Shown here one piece after another: positions 48,403 to 56,968 of a DNA stretch of 59,375 nucleotides. This DNA comes from DATCVR01 sp036566745 (lineage in GTDB: Bacteria; Actinomycetota; Actinomycetes; Jiangellales; Jiangellaceae), in contig DATCVR010000141.1 in the NCBI GenBank assembly GCA_036566745.1, positions 1 to 59,375 of the forward strand, in the 5' to 3' direction. How positions within the stretch are numbered: position 1 is the stretch's first letter; each line of letters opens with the position of its first letter. The notes below the pieces were generated by a model, which saw nothing but the letters and a program-made list of their open reading frames with translations, ran no database searches and was not told where the DNA came from. The translations under genes and the position numbers were made by a program.

Positions 48403-48490
48403 ACGCCCGGCCGCGGGGTCTTCAGCGGCCGGGCGTACCTTAGGTCACTCCCAAGCGGAGGGACCAAGTTCCCCCGCCGTGGTCATGTGC
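48403..48490 (-). ncRNA. Probable small RNA with its own terminator
   Basis: Read on the minus strand, three hairpins follow one another: GGGA/TCCC around ACTTGG, CTTGGG/CCTAAG around AGTGA, and a strong 12-bp stem ACGCCCGGCCGC (plus 48403-48414)/GCGGCCGGGCGT (48425-48436), followed by TTTG: a good intrinsic terminator. No gene ends here on the minus strand, so the terminator implies a transcript of its own, about 90 nt or more. A -10-like TACTAA lies near 48498-48503. The identity is unknown and not matched to a known class. Confidence 0.55.
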
Positions 48491-48610
48491 TGACAACGTT
48501 AGTAGCGCGCCGCCGTGGCGCCCATCGTCCGTTCGGCCGCCAGCGGTTGACCATTGGCGCCCCGTGCCGTCCGTCGTCCGGCGTCACCACGGTGTGTCGA
48601 CCGGCATCAC

Positions 48611-48652
48611 CACGAGGCTTGTCATCGCATCACGAGGCTTGCAGGCCTCGTG
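48611..48652. repeat. Short direct repeat and hairpin between the sRNA and the methyltransferase gene
   Basis: CACGAGGCTT occurs at 48611-48620 and 48631-48640, the second copy forming a hairpin with GCCTCGTG (48645-48652). Located after the minus-strand methyltransferase gene's stop; a terminator for it is likely. Confidence 0.6.
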
Positions 48653-48679
48653 GAGCAGGCGATTCCCTGCTGAACGTGA

Positions 48680-49891
48680 TCATTCCGGCCGGAGGGCGGC
48701 GTCGAGGCGGTCGCCGACTCGATCGGCCAGGGCGGGCCGGAGATTCCACTGGCGCACCAATGCGATGTAGTCGGCGACCATCGCGGGCGTCGGCGCGGCG
48801 CCGGTGCGGACCGCGCGGATCAGGGCGTTACGCGGCGTGTGGGCCGAGTCCACGAACTCGATCACCTCGACCCGATACCCCAGCAGCCGCAGGATCGCGG
48901 CGCGGACCGCGTCGGTCAGCACGTCGGCCAGCCGCTCGCGCAGGATGCCGTGGCGGGTGACCAGACCGTACGGAGCCGGCACTTCGGCGCCGGCGCTCAG
49001 CTGCCGCTGGACGTCGTGATGGCAGCACGGCGCGGCCAGGATCACCGGCGCCTCCCACCGGACCGCCCGGGCGAGGGCGTCGTCCGTGGCGGTGTCGCAG
49101 GCGTGCAGTGCGAGCACGACGTCGGGCGCCGCCAGCGAGACCTCCTGGATCGTCCCCTCGACGAACGTCACCGACTCCGCCCAGCCCAGCTCGCCGGCCA
49201 GGGCGGTGTTGCGGGCCCGTGCGGCGGTCTTGACGTCGACGCCGGTCAGCCGCACCGGGACGTCGAGGCGTTCGCCCAGCCAGCGGTAGCCGGCGAAGGT
49301 CAGGTAGGCGTTGCCGCATCCGAGGTCGACGACATCGAGACCATCGTCGCCCGCCGCCGCCCGGGCCGCCGAGACCACCGGCTCGCTCGCCCGCAGGAAC
49401 TCCTCGACCTGGGTGAACTTCGCCCGCCGACTCGGCTTGACCCGCCCCTGGGCGTCGCTGATGCCCACGGCCCGGAGGAACGGGTCGGCGGGGTCGAGCA
49501 TCCGGGACTTGGCGCGGTCGTGGTCCCGCGAGGGAGCCTCGGCCGGCGCGGCCGCGCGATGCAGCTGCGCCGCCCCCTTCTTGGTCACCCGCAGCTGGAT
49601 GGTCGCGTCGGTGGCGGCGACGTGCCAGTTGCCGTACGGCTCGGCAAGGACGGCGTCGACCGTGGTGGCGACGTCGTCGGCGTCGACGTTGCGGGTGAAC
49701 GCCTGACGGTCGTCGTAGCGCACGACCTGCAACCGGCGCCCGGCCCGGAGGTCGACCCAGCGCAGCTCGACCTTGCGGTGCGTGGGATGCTCGCCTCGAC
49801 GGCGCCCCGCACCCACCGCGCTGATCAGCCGCTCGGGGTCAAGGATGACCGAACGGATCTGGTCCAGGGCATCCGGGAGGGCTTGGGGCAT
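48680..49891 (-). CDS. Class I SAM-dependent methyltransferase (Methyltransf_32 type)
   Basis: A 403-residue protein: an N-terminal domain (about 1-120; HRKVELRWVDLRAGRRLQVVRYDDRQAFTRNV), KFTQVEEFLRASEPVV, motif I LDVVDLGCGNAYLTFAGYRWL (from about 200), VRLTGVDVKTAARARN, VVLALHACDTATDDALARAV and APCCHHDVQRQL. The HACDTATDDAL and PCCHH motifs define the METTL25-type group. Related enzymes methylate ribosomal or tRNA targets, but the substrate here is unknown. Confidence 0.88.
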   Translation of the reverse strand: MPQALPDALDQIRSVILDPERLISAVGAGRRRGEHPTHRKVELRWVDLRAGRRLQVVRYDDRQAFTRNVDADDVATTVDAVLAEPYGNWHVAATDATIQLRVTKKGAAQLHRAAAPAEAPSRDHDRAKSRMLDPADPFLRAVGISDAQGRVKPSRRAKFTQVEEFLRASEPVVSAARAAAGDDGLDVVDLGCGNAYLTFAGYRWLGERLDVPVRLTGVDVKTAARARNTALAGELGWAESVTFVEGTIQEVSLAAPDVVLALHACDTATDDALARAVRWEAPVILAAPCCHHDVQRQLSAGAEVPAPYGLVTRHGILRERLADVLTDAVRAAILRLLGYRVEVIEFVDSAHTPRNALIRAVRTGAAPTPAMVADYIALVRQWNLRPALADRVGDRLDAALRPE

Positions 49892-49948
49892 TGGACCATT
49901 GTCGCCTCCGCGGCCGCCGCAGCGTGCCCGGGGCGTGAGAGGTGAGGC

Positions 49949-50032
49949 GTGCGACCGAAGACGACACGACAGACGGTCGCGATCGTTCTCGCGGCGATGA
50001 TCGTCATCGTGGTGGTCGCGGCGCTGTGGTGA
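49949..50032 (+). CDS. 27-residue single-helix membrane peptide
   Basis: A GTG at 49949 preceded by GAGAGGTGAGG opens the frame VRPKTTRQTVAIVLAAMIVI then VVVAALW, ending in TGA. A basic start and one hydrophobic helix fit a small membrane protein. Its end overlaps the convergent thpR gene by 29 bp. Not recognised; could be chance. Confidence 0.4.
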   Translation: MRPKTTRQTVAIVLAAMIVIVVVAALW

Positions 50033-50594
50033 CCTGCTTCATCGGAAACGTCGCCACCGTCTCGTAACGCGCCCGGCGTCCCTCGCCGCCGCCCAGATGT
50101 GACCGGACGAGAGCGACCTGATCGATCGTCCAGCGGGGCCCGTCGTACTCGGCGAGATCGCGGACGTAGGGCCGGAGGTCGGCCTGCCGCGACGACCGGG
50201 CCAGGGTGAGATGAGGCCGATACGTCCGGTACTCGTCGACCGTCACGCCGGCCCGCCTGCCCGCGGCGGCCGTGGAGGCGGCCAGCCGGCTCAGCCGGGC
50301 GACGTCGCCCCGCACTCCGGCCCACAGCACCGCGCGAGAGAAGCGGCCGGCCCCGGTGACCCGGACCTCGATCGGCTCGTAGCGCGCCGCCGCCCTGGCG
50401 AGACGCTCGGTCAGCTCGGCCACGGAGGCGTCGTGGACCTCGCCGTAGAACGCCAATGTGATGTGCCATCCGTCGACCGCTGCCCAGGTCAGGGGCTCAC
50501 CGCTGGCGGCGTCGGACGCGCGGACCGGGTCGACGGCCAGCGTGAGGTGATCGACGACGGAGGCCGGCGGGACCGCCGCCGCGAACAGCCTCAT
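50004..50594 (-). CDS. thpR: RNA 2',3'-cyclic phosphodiesterase (2'-5' RNA ligase family)
   Basis: A 196-residue 2H phosphoesterase: WHITLAFYGEV and YRPHLTLARS carry the two HxTx motifs (HITL and HLTL). LRDLAEYDGPRWTIDQVALVRSHLGG ends it. It opens cyclic phosphates in RNA. The ATG at 50594 overlaps the stop of the mycothiol-dependent isomerase gene (ATGA). Confidence 0.92.
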   Translation of the reverse strand: MRLFAAAVPPASVVDHLTLAVDPVRASDAASGEPLTWAAVDGWHITLAFYGEVHDASVAELTERLARAAARYEPIEVRVTGAGRFSRAVLWAGVRGDVARLSRLAASTAAAGRRAGVTVDEYRTYRPHLTLARSSRQADLRPYVRDLAEYDGPRWTIDQVALVRSHLGGGEGRRARYETVATFPMKQVTTAPRPPR

Positions 50595-51331
50595 TGGGTG
50601 GCCGGGCGCATCCGGCCGGCGAGGTGGTCGACCGCGGCCTGCTCGCCCTCGACCACAAGCGAGTCGTCGGGCCCGCGCCCCCACAGCCAGAGATAGAGCG
50701 GCACCGGATCGCCGGTGAGGACTGCCTGGACCGGCTCGTCCGGCCAGCGGTCGACCTGGGCGACGATGGCGGCCGGCTCCATGACGATCCGCCAGGCCTC
50801 GTCGGCGCTGCGTACCCGCACGATGGTGCCCGGGCGGTCGTCGACCGGCTCGTCACTCCAGTCGCCGGCCAGGAACCGCCGGAGCACCTCGTCGATGCCG
50901 TCGAGGGCCAGCTCCTCGTGGACGGGCGCGGACACGCCGTGGGCGAGCTCGGCGTCGATGCGGTGAATGGCGGTCTCGTGGGCCATCCGGCGGCCCCAGA
51001 ACCCCACCGTGCGCTCGTCCCACCACCACGTGGCGGCGAAGCGGAGCGGATCGTGGGTGGTCAGCTCGGTGACGAGCTGGTCGAGGCCGTCATTCAGGTA
51101 GGGCAGCGTGGGCTGGTCGCCACGGTCCGGCGGCCAGGGATCGGGAAAGTCCTGCTCACGGATGCAGGCCACCTTGTGGCGGTAGACCTCGGCCACGTGT
51201 TCGGCGAGGTCGCCCACCGACCACCCCGGACAGGTGGGCACGGCGGCGTCGAGCCCCCGGCCCGCCGCGGCCGTGAGAAGGGCGGCGTCGGCGCGGAGGA
51301 GCTCGACGTAGCGATCGTGGGTGAGCCTCAT
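50591..51331 (-). CDS. Maleylpyruvate isomerase-family mycothiol-dependent enzyme
   Basis: A 246-residue DinB/MDMPI fold protein: CPGWSVGDLAEHVAEVYRHKVACIRE, GRRMAHETAIHRIDAELAHG and a C-terminal SCP2-like domain (VPLYLWLWGRGPDDSLVVEGEQAAV). The His/Glu metal ligands of mycothiol-dependent enzymes lie in AEHVAEVYRH and MAHETAIHRIDAE. It supports an actinomycete origin. Substrate unknown. Coupled to thpR. Confidence 0.88.
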   Translation of the reverse strand: MRLTHDRYVELLRADAALLTAAAGRGLDAAVPTCPGWSVGDLAEHVAEVYRHKVACIREQDFPDPWPPDRGDQPTLPYLNDGLDQLVTELTTHDPLRFAATWWWDERTVGFWGRRMAHETAIHRIDAELAHGVSAPVHEELALDGIDEVLRRFLAGDWSDEPVDDRPGTIVRVRSADEAWRIVMEPAAIVAQVDRWPDEPVQAVLTGDPVPLYLWLWGRGPDDSLVVEGEQAAVDHLAGRMRPATQ

Positions 51332-51373
51332 GCCCGCACTCTGACACGAGGCAGGTCCGGGTTTCGACTGATT

Positions 51374-52738
51374 TCAGGCCGCCCGTGGCGCCGCCCCGGG
51401 CTCGCCGGGCTCGTCCCCGAGATCGCCCTCGTCGCCGTCGCGATCGTGGCGATCGTCGAGGTGGTCGCCGCGAGGCGGCTCGGAGAACACCACGCTGAGT
51501 CCGGGCCGGGGCATCAGCCGCGGCCGCACGACCACGCCGCTGCGGGGCGCCAGCACGATCAGCGCGATCATGGCCGTGGCGATCGTGAGGACACCGCCGC
51601 CGAGCAGCGACCAGCGAGCGCCCAGGATGTCGGCCACCCACCCGATGACCGGCGCACCCACCGGCGTGCCGCCCATGAAGATCATCACGTAGAGCGACAT
51701 GACCCGGCCGCGCACGTGTTGCGGGACGGTGGTCTGCACGTACGCGTTGGCCGCGGTCATCACCGTCATGGCCGTGATCCCGACCGGGATGAGCGACACC
51801 GCGAACATCACGTACGACTGCATGAGCCCGGCCACGATCTCGAGTGCGCCGAACACCACGGTTCCCCCGACGATCAGCCGCCGGCGAGGCACCCGCCGCC
51901 GGGCCGCGACCAGCGCTCCGGCCAGTGTGCCGATGGCCATCACCGAGCCGAGCAGGCCGTACTCGCCCGGCCCCTTGCCATAGACCTCGGTGGCCATGAG
52001 AGCCATGGTCATCTGGAAGTTCATGCCGAACGTGCCCAGCCCGAACAGGATCAGCAGCACCATGACGATGTCCGGGCGCGAGCGGACGTACGCGACCCCC
52101 TCGCGGAGTCGTTCGAGCACGCTTCCGTCGTGGCGACCCTGGTTGGGCTCGTGGACGATCGTCCGCAGGAGGACCAGCGCGATGATCGGCGAGGCGAACG
52201 ACAGGCCGTTGACGACGAAGACCCAGCCGGTGCCGATCAGGCTGATCAGGACGCCGGCCAGTGCCGGTCCGATCAGGCGGGCCGCGTTGAACGACGCGCT
52301 GTTGAGCGCGACGGCGTTGCTGAGGTCGTCCGGGCCCACGAGCTCGGATACGAACGACTGCCGGGCCGGGTTGTCCAGCGCGGTGCCGACCCCCATCAGG
52401 AAGGCCAGCACGTAGACGTGCCAGATCTGCGCCAGATCGGTGAGGACGAGAACCCCCAGCACCAGACCGACGACGCCGAGGAAGGCGTTGGTGAAGATCA
52501 GCAGCTGACGCTTGGGCAACTTGTCGGCGAGCAGCCCACCGAACGGCGCTACCAGCAGGAACGGCAGGAACTGGAGGCCGGTCGTGATGCCGACCGCCGG
52601 CGCTCCCCCGCCGAGGACGACGAGCACGAGCCAGTCCTGGGCGACCCGCTGCATCCAGGTGCCGACGTTGGACGCGAACATGCCCGACCAGTAGAGCCGG
52701 TAGTCACGATGACGGAGCGAGTGGAACGTAGGGCTCAC
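51374..52738 (-). CDS. MFS exporter, DHA3/EntS type
   Basis: A 454-residue transporter: HSLRHRDYRLYWSGMFASNVGTWMQRVAQDWLV at the start and FGGLLADKLPKRQLLIFTN (motif A), with NPARQSFVSELVGPDDLSNAVALNSASFNAARLIGPALAGVLI, are the DHA3 pattern; about 12 helices and a charged acidic/basic C-terminal tail (about 420-454). These export drugs or siderophores. The GTG start at 52738 overlaps the marR stop, so the MarR regulator controls it. Confidence 0.9.
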   Translation of the reverse strand: MSPTFHSLRHRDYRLYWSGMFASNVGTWMQRVAQDWLVLVVLGGGAPAVGITTGLQFLPFLLVAPFGGLLADKLPKRQLLIFTNAFLGVVGLVLGVLVLTDLAQIWHVYVLAFLMGVGTALDNPARQSFVSELVGPDDLSNAVALNSASFNAARLIGPALAGVLISLIGTGWVFVVNGLSFASPIIALVLLRTIVHEPNQGRHDGSVLERLREGVAYVRSRPDIVMVLLILFGLGTFGMNFQMTMALMATEVYGKGPGEYGLLGSVMAIGTLAGALVAARRRVPRRRLIVGGTVVFGALEIVAGLMQSYVMFAVSLIPVGITAMTVMTAANAYVQTTVPQHVRGRVMSLYVMIFMGGTPVGAPVIGWVADILGARWSLLGGGVLTIATAMIALIVLAPRSGVVVRPRLMPRPGLSVVFSEPPRGDHLDDRHDRDGDEGDLGDEPGEPGAAPRAA

Positions 52739-53214
52739 GAGCGAGCCAGCTTCTCGAGCACGGGCAGGACCGCCCGCAACGCCGCGCGTTCCTCCGGACT
52801 GAGGTCGCGCAGGCGATGGGTCAGCCAGGCGTCGCGGCGCTTGCGATCGGCGGCCGTGCGTCCGAGCCCGGCCTCGGTGATGCGGACCACGGCGAGTCGG
52901 CGGTCGACGGGGTGGGGTTCGCGGACCGCCAGCCCGAGCTCTTCGAGGTTGGACACGATGCGGGTCATGGACGGCGGGCGGATGCGTTCGTAGGCGGCGA
53001 GCTCACCCACCGGCATCGGACCGTGCCGCTCGAGAATCCCCAGCGCGGAGAGCTGGTTCAGGGTGAGGGACTCGTCCTCGCGCTCGTTGCGGATGCGGCG
53101 GTTGAGGCGGCCGACGGCGATGCGCAGGGAGCTCGCCAGTCCCGCTTGAGTACGTGGCTGCGCCGCACCGGCAGCGCCTGATGCAGCAGTGTGAGGTGGT
53201 TTGATCGATGACAC
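52735..53214 (-). CDS. MarR-family regulator of the adjacent MFS exporter
   Basis: A 159-residue winged-helix protein: LTLNQLSALGILERHGPMPVGELAAYERIRPPSMTRIVSNLEELGLAVREPHPVDRRLAVVRITEAG is a full MarR DNA-binding domain with DRR wing. The GTG at 53214 has no ribosome binding site; a TAACCT -10 (53222-53227 on the opposite strand) places the transcript start next to it, so it is probably leaderless. Its AT-rich operator region follows (53216-53262). It is transcribed with the exporter, a typical auto-regulated efflux pair. Confidence 0.9.
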   Translation of the reverse strand: MSSIKPPHTAASGAAGAAQPRTQAGLASSLRIAVGRLNRRIRNEREDESLTLNQLSALGILERHGPMPVGELAAYERIRPPSMTRIVSNLEELGLAVREPHPVDRRLAVVRITEAGLGRTAADRKRRDAWLTHRLRDLSPEERAALRAVLPVLEKLARS

Positions 53215-53215
53215 T

Positions 53216-53262
53216 CTTGTTAGGTTAACTCATTACCTTTGCTAACTGCCATCTGTCTTATG
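53216..53262. promoter_or_regulatory. AT-rich MarR operator/promoter
   Basis: An island of low GC within GC-rich DNA. GTTAG (about 53219) and CTAAC (about 53242) form an inverted pair, and GGTTAACTCATTACC adds a second near-symmetric element over the -10. This fits a MarR binding site repressing marR and the exporter. Confidence 0.65.
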
Positions 53263-53323
53263 ATGTGACACTCCTGGCAGGAGTGAGGCCGCTCACATCA
53301 GTCCCGGCGGATCGAGTCTCTTG

Positions 53324-53566
53324 TCATTGATCAGCGACGCCTTCTCCGCCTGCGCTGATGCACTGGAACTGCTCGTCGGACAGCCTGACCCGGTTGGCGC
53401 CGACGTTCTGTTCCAGGTGCGAGACGGATGTCGTGCCGGGGATCGGCAGCACGTTCGCGGCGCGATGCAGGAGCCAGGCCAGCGCGACCTGCGAGGGCAC
53501 CGCACCGAGTTCGCCTGCGATGTCATCCACGGTGCTTCCGGGTCGCGCGAGGTCGCCGATGCGGCT
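53324..53566 (-). pseudogene. Aldo/keto reductase, C-terminal remnant
   Basis: Only the last 75 to 80 residues of an aldo/keto reductase remain: LARPGSTVDDIAGELGAVPSQVALAWLL, HRAANVLPIPGTTSVSHLEQNVGANRVRLSDEQFQCI. The NADPH-binding GTTSVSHLEQN segment is intact but the catalytic Tyr/Lys/His barrel half is missing; the frame ends at a stop near 53590. The unit starts next to the DUF2530 gene stop, so a deletion or insertion cut it. Not expected to be functional. Confidence 0.8.
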
Positions 53567-53584
53567 GCTGCGTCGCCGGACCGG

Positions 53585-54739
53585 TCAGGCGCTGTCGGAG
53601 CGCCGGGCGCGTCGGCCGCGGTAGATCGTCCCGCCGCCCTCGGTGACGTCGTCGATCGCGCCGATCTCTTCGGTGACGTCGTAGTTGCGGGCCCGGCGGC
53701 CTGCGCCGAGGGTGGTGTCGAGCAGGAACTCCCCGGTGTCGGGGTCCCGCTCCGGCGTGACGCGGCCGGGAAGAATGAGGCCGGTGGACGCGGGGTCCTC
53801 GGCGGGCTCGGGCGCGGGCGGACCGGCGACCGGGAACTCGCGCCCGGGCCGGTCGGACGCAGACGGCTCCGGACGCCGGCGTCGATCCGGGCTCGCCCCG
53901 AACTCGTCCGCGAGCTCGTCGCGCGCCGGCAGACTCGTGCGGGCCGGCGGGTGGGGGACGACGGGCCGGTCGGGCACGATCCGCTCAGGAACGGGCCGGC
54001 CCGGATCAGGTCGATCGGCGGCCGGCCGGTCGGCACCTGCCCGGCCGGGAGCGATCGGCGGGATGGGCGGACGCGCAGACTCGACCGTCGGGGTCGGGAC
54101 GTCACCCACGCGCGGGAGTGAGGTGTCGGTGGTGGGCGAGGGGACGGCGGGGCGGCGGGGTCGCGGCGCCTCGGTCTCGATCGGGCGCGTCACCGCGCGC
54201 GGATTCGTGTGGGTGCGAGTCTCGGCGATCCGCGGATCGGTCAGGGGATCGGTGAGCGGATCGACCTCACCCACGCCGGGCCGGACCTCAGCGGCCGGGC
54301 GTCCGACATCGGGACGGCCAGCCTCCGGACGACCTGTCGCCGGGCGCTCGGGCTCGTGGCCCTCGGCCGCGCGAGACTCGGGCCGCTCCGGTCCGGAGCC
54401 GTCGGCCTCGACCGTGGCCGGCCGCGCGACGTCGTCGTCGGCGCCCTCGCCGCCGTCCACGACCTCATCCGCCTCCGCCTCGGCCTCGAGCTCGGCCAGG
54501 GCGATGGCATCGCGACGCTTGCGTGTGTACTCGAGACCGAGCAATCCGAGGCCGACTCCGGCCAGACAGGTCCACAGCCACCAGCCGTTTCCGGCGGCGT
54601 CGAGGGCGCTCTTGCGCACCGCGAGAACGACGAAGACCACCGCCCAGATCACGGTGAAGATAGCCACCGTACGGACGCCGTCCACGTCGAGCGGCTCGAC
54701 GCGAGGCGTCTCCCGGGTACGCCGCCGCCGGTTCGCCAT
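53585..54739 (-). CDS. DUF2530 membrane protein with long disordered tail
   Basis: A 384-residue protein. Residues about 15-80 match DUF2530: VDGVRTVAIFTVIWAVVFVVLAVRKSALDAAGNGWWLWTCLAGVGLGLLGLEYTRKRRDAI with two membrane helices. The remaining 300 residues are Pro/Arg/Asp-rich and low-complexity, ending in a short segment with DVTEEIGAIDDVTEGGGTIYRGRRARR. DUF2530 proteins I know are near 85 residues, so the tail is unusual. Function unknown. Confidence 0.85.
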   Translation of the reverse strand: MANRRRRTRETPRVEPLDVDGVRTVAIFTVIWAVVFVVLAVRKSALDAAGNGWWLWTCLAGVGLGLLGLEYTRKRRDAIALAELEAEAEADEVVDGGEGADDDVARPATVEADGSGPERPESRAAEGHEPERPATGRPEAGRPDVGRPAAEVRPGVGEVDPLTDPLTDPRIAETRTHTNPRAVTRPIETEAPRPRRPAVPSPTTDTSLPRVGDVPTPTVESARPPIPPIAPGRAGADRPAADRPDPGRPVPERIVPDRPVVPHPPARTSLPARDELADEFGASPDRRRRPEPSASDRPGREFPVAGPPAPEPAEDPASTGLILPGRVTPERDPDTGEFLLDTTLGAGRRARNYDVTEEIGAIDDVTEGGGTIYRGRRARRSDSA

Positions 54740-54981
54740 TACTCCAGGCTAGTCGGGGCTCGACGGCGACGGCTAACCGATGTCCGACTCGTCCCGCAGG
54801 CCGGCGCATGCAACGTACCTGCAACGTCTCGGCCGCGCCCCCTCGCAAGGGCGTCCGCGGTCTCCCGAATCACCGTCGAGAACCGTGGGCGCACCCTCGC
54901 TCACCACGGCCGCCTTCTGGCAACCTTTCGCCGACAACGACTTCTTGTGCCGCCGTCCACGAACCTCGCCCTGGAGGCTCC

Positions 54982-56436
<1,455 letters not shown>

Positions 56437-56461
56437 GGCCGTGCCGACGTGGCCCCGGCCG

Positions 56462-56968
56462 TCAGCCCGGCAGCCGCTGCTCGAGCACCTGCCCCGGCCA
56501 GTCGCCCACGTGGAAGGTCTCGGTCGGGGTGAATCCGGCGCGCGTGTAGTACCGCACGAGCGCTCCCTCGCGGCCGGCCCAGCAGTCGACCCGCATCAGC
56601 CCCACGCCGCGCTGGACCGCAAGGGTCCGGGCGTGGTCGAGCAGCGCGCGCCCCACGCCGCGGCCCGCGAACTCCGGCATGGTGATCAGCAGGACGACGT
56701 AGAGCTCCGGCTCCTCCGCCGGCGGCACGTACGACGCGTGCTCGTCGCTGACCACCAGTGCGCCCGCGGGCATCCCGTCGATCCGGGCGAGCCAAAGCCC
56801 TCCCCCGGACGCCATCCCCCGCACCCGCTCGGCCTTGGCCGGATCGGCGGACCACGGCTCGGAGCCCCACTGGTCCGGCTGCCCGCGGCCGACCATCCAG
56901 GCGACGCGGGCGTCGAACATGTCCAGCAGCGTGCCGGTGTCGTCCGGCCCACCAGGTGTCAGGTCCAT
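56462..56968 (-). CDS. GNAT-family N-acetyltransferase
   Basis: A 168-residue GNAT: DTGTLLDMFDARVAWMVGRGQPDQWGSEPW, LYVVLLITMPEFAGRGVGRALLDHARTLAVQRGVGLMRVDCWAGREGALVRYYTRAGFTPTETFHVGDW. The acetyl-CoA loop GRGVGRAL is clear. The ATG at 56968 overlaps the stop of the sacsin-like gene by ten bases. Substrate unknown. Confidence 0.88.
   Translation of the reverse strand: MDLTPGGPDDTGTLLDMFDARVAWMVGRGQPDQWGSEPWSADPAKAERVRGMASGGGLWLARIDGMPAGALVVSDEHASYVPPAEEPELYVVLLITMPEFAGRGVGRALLDHARTLAVQRGVGLMRVDCWAGREGALVRYYTRAGFTPTETFHVGDWPGQVLEQRLPG

Noticed and set aside
50594..52993. Plus-strand frame of 799 residues
   Set aside because: Antisense shadow of the isomerase, MFS and marR genes; His/Asp/Arg-rich and without recognisable domains.
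53220..53242. IdeR/DtxR box near marR
   Set aside because: TTAGGTTAA fits the left half but ACC falls two bases out of register; a MarR site explains the symmetry better.
54740..54981. Purine riboswitch before the NCS2 permease
   Set aside because: The leader lacks the conserved junction and loop sequences of purine riboswitches; nothing specific is seen.
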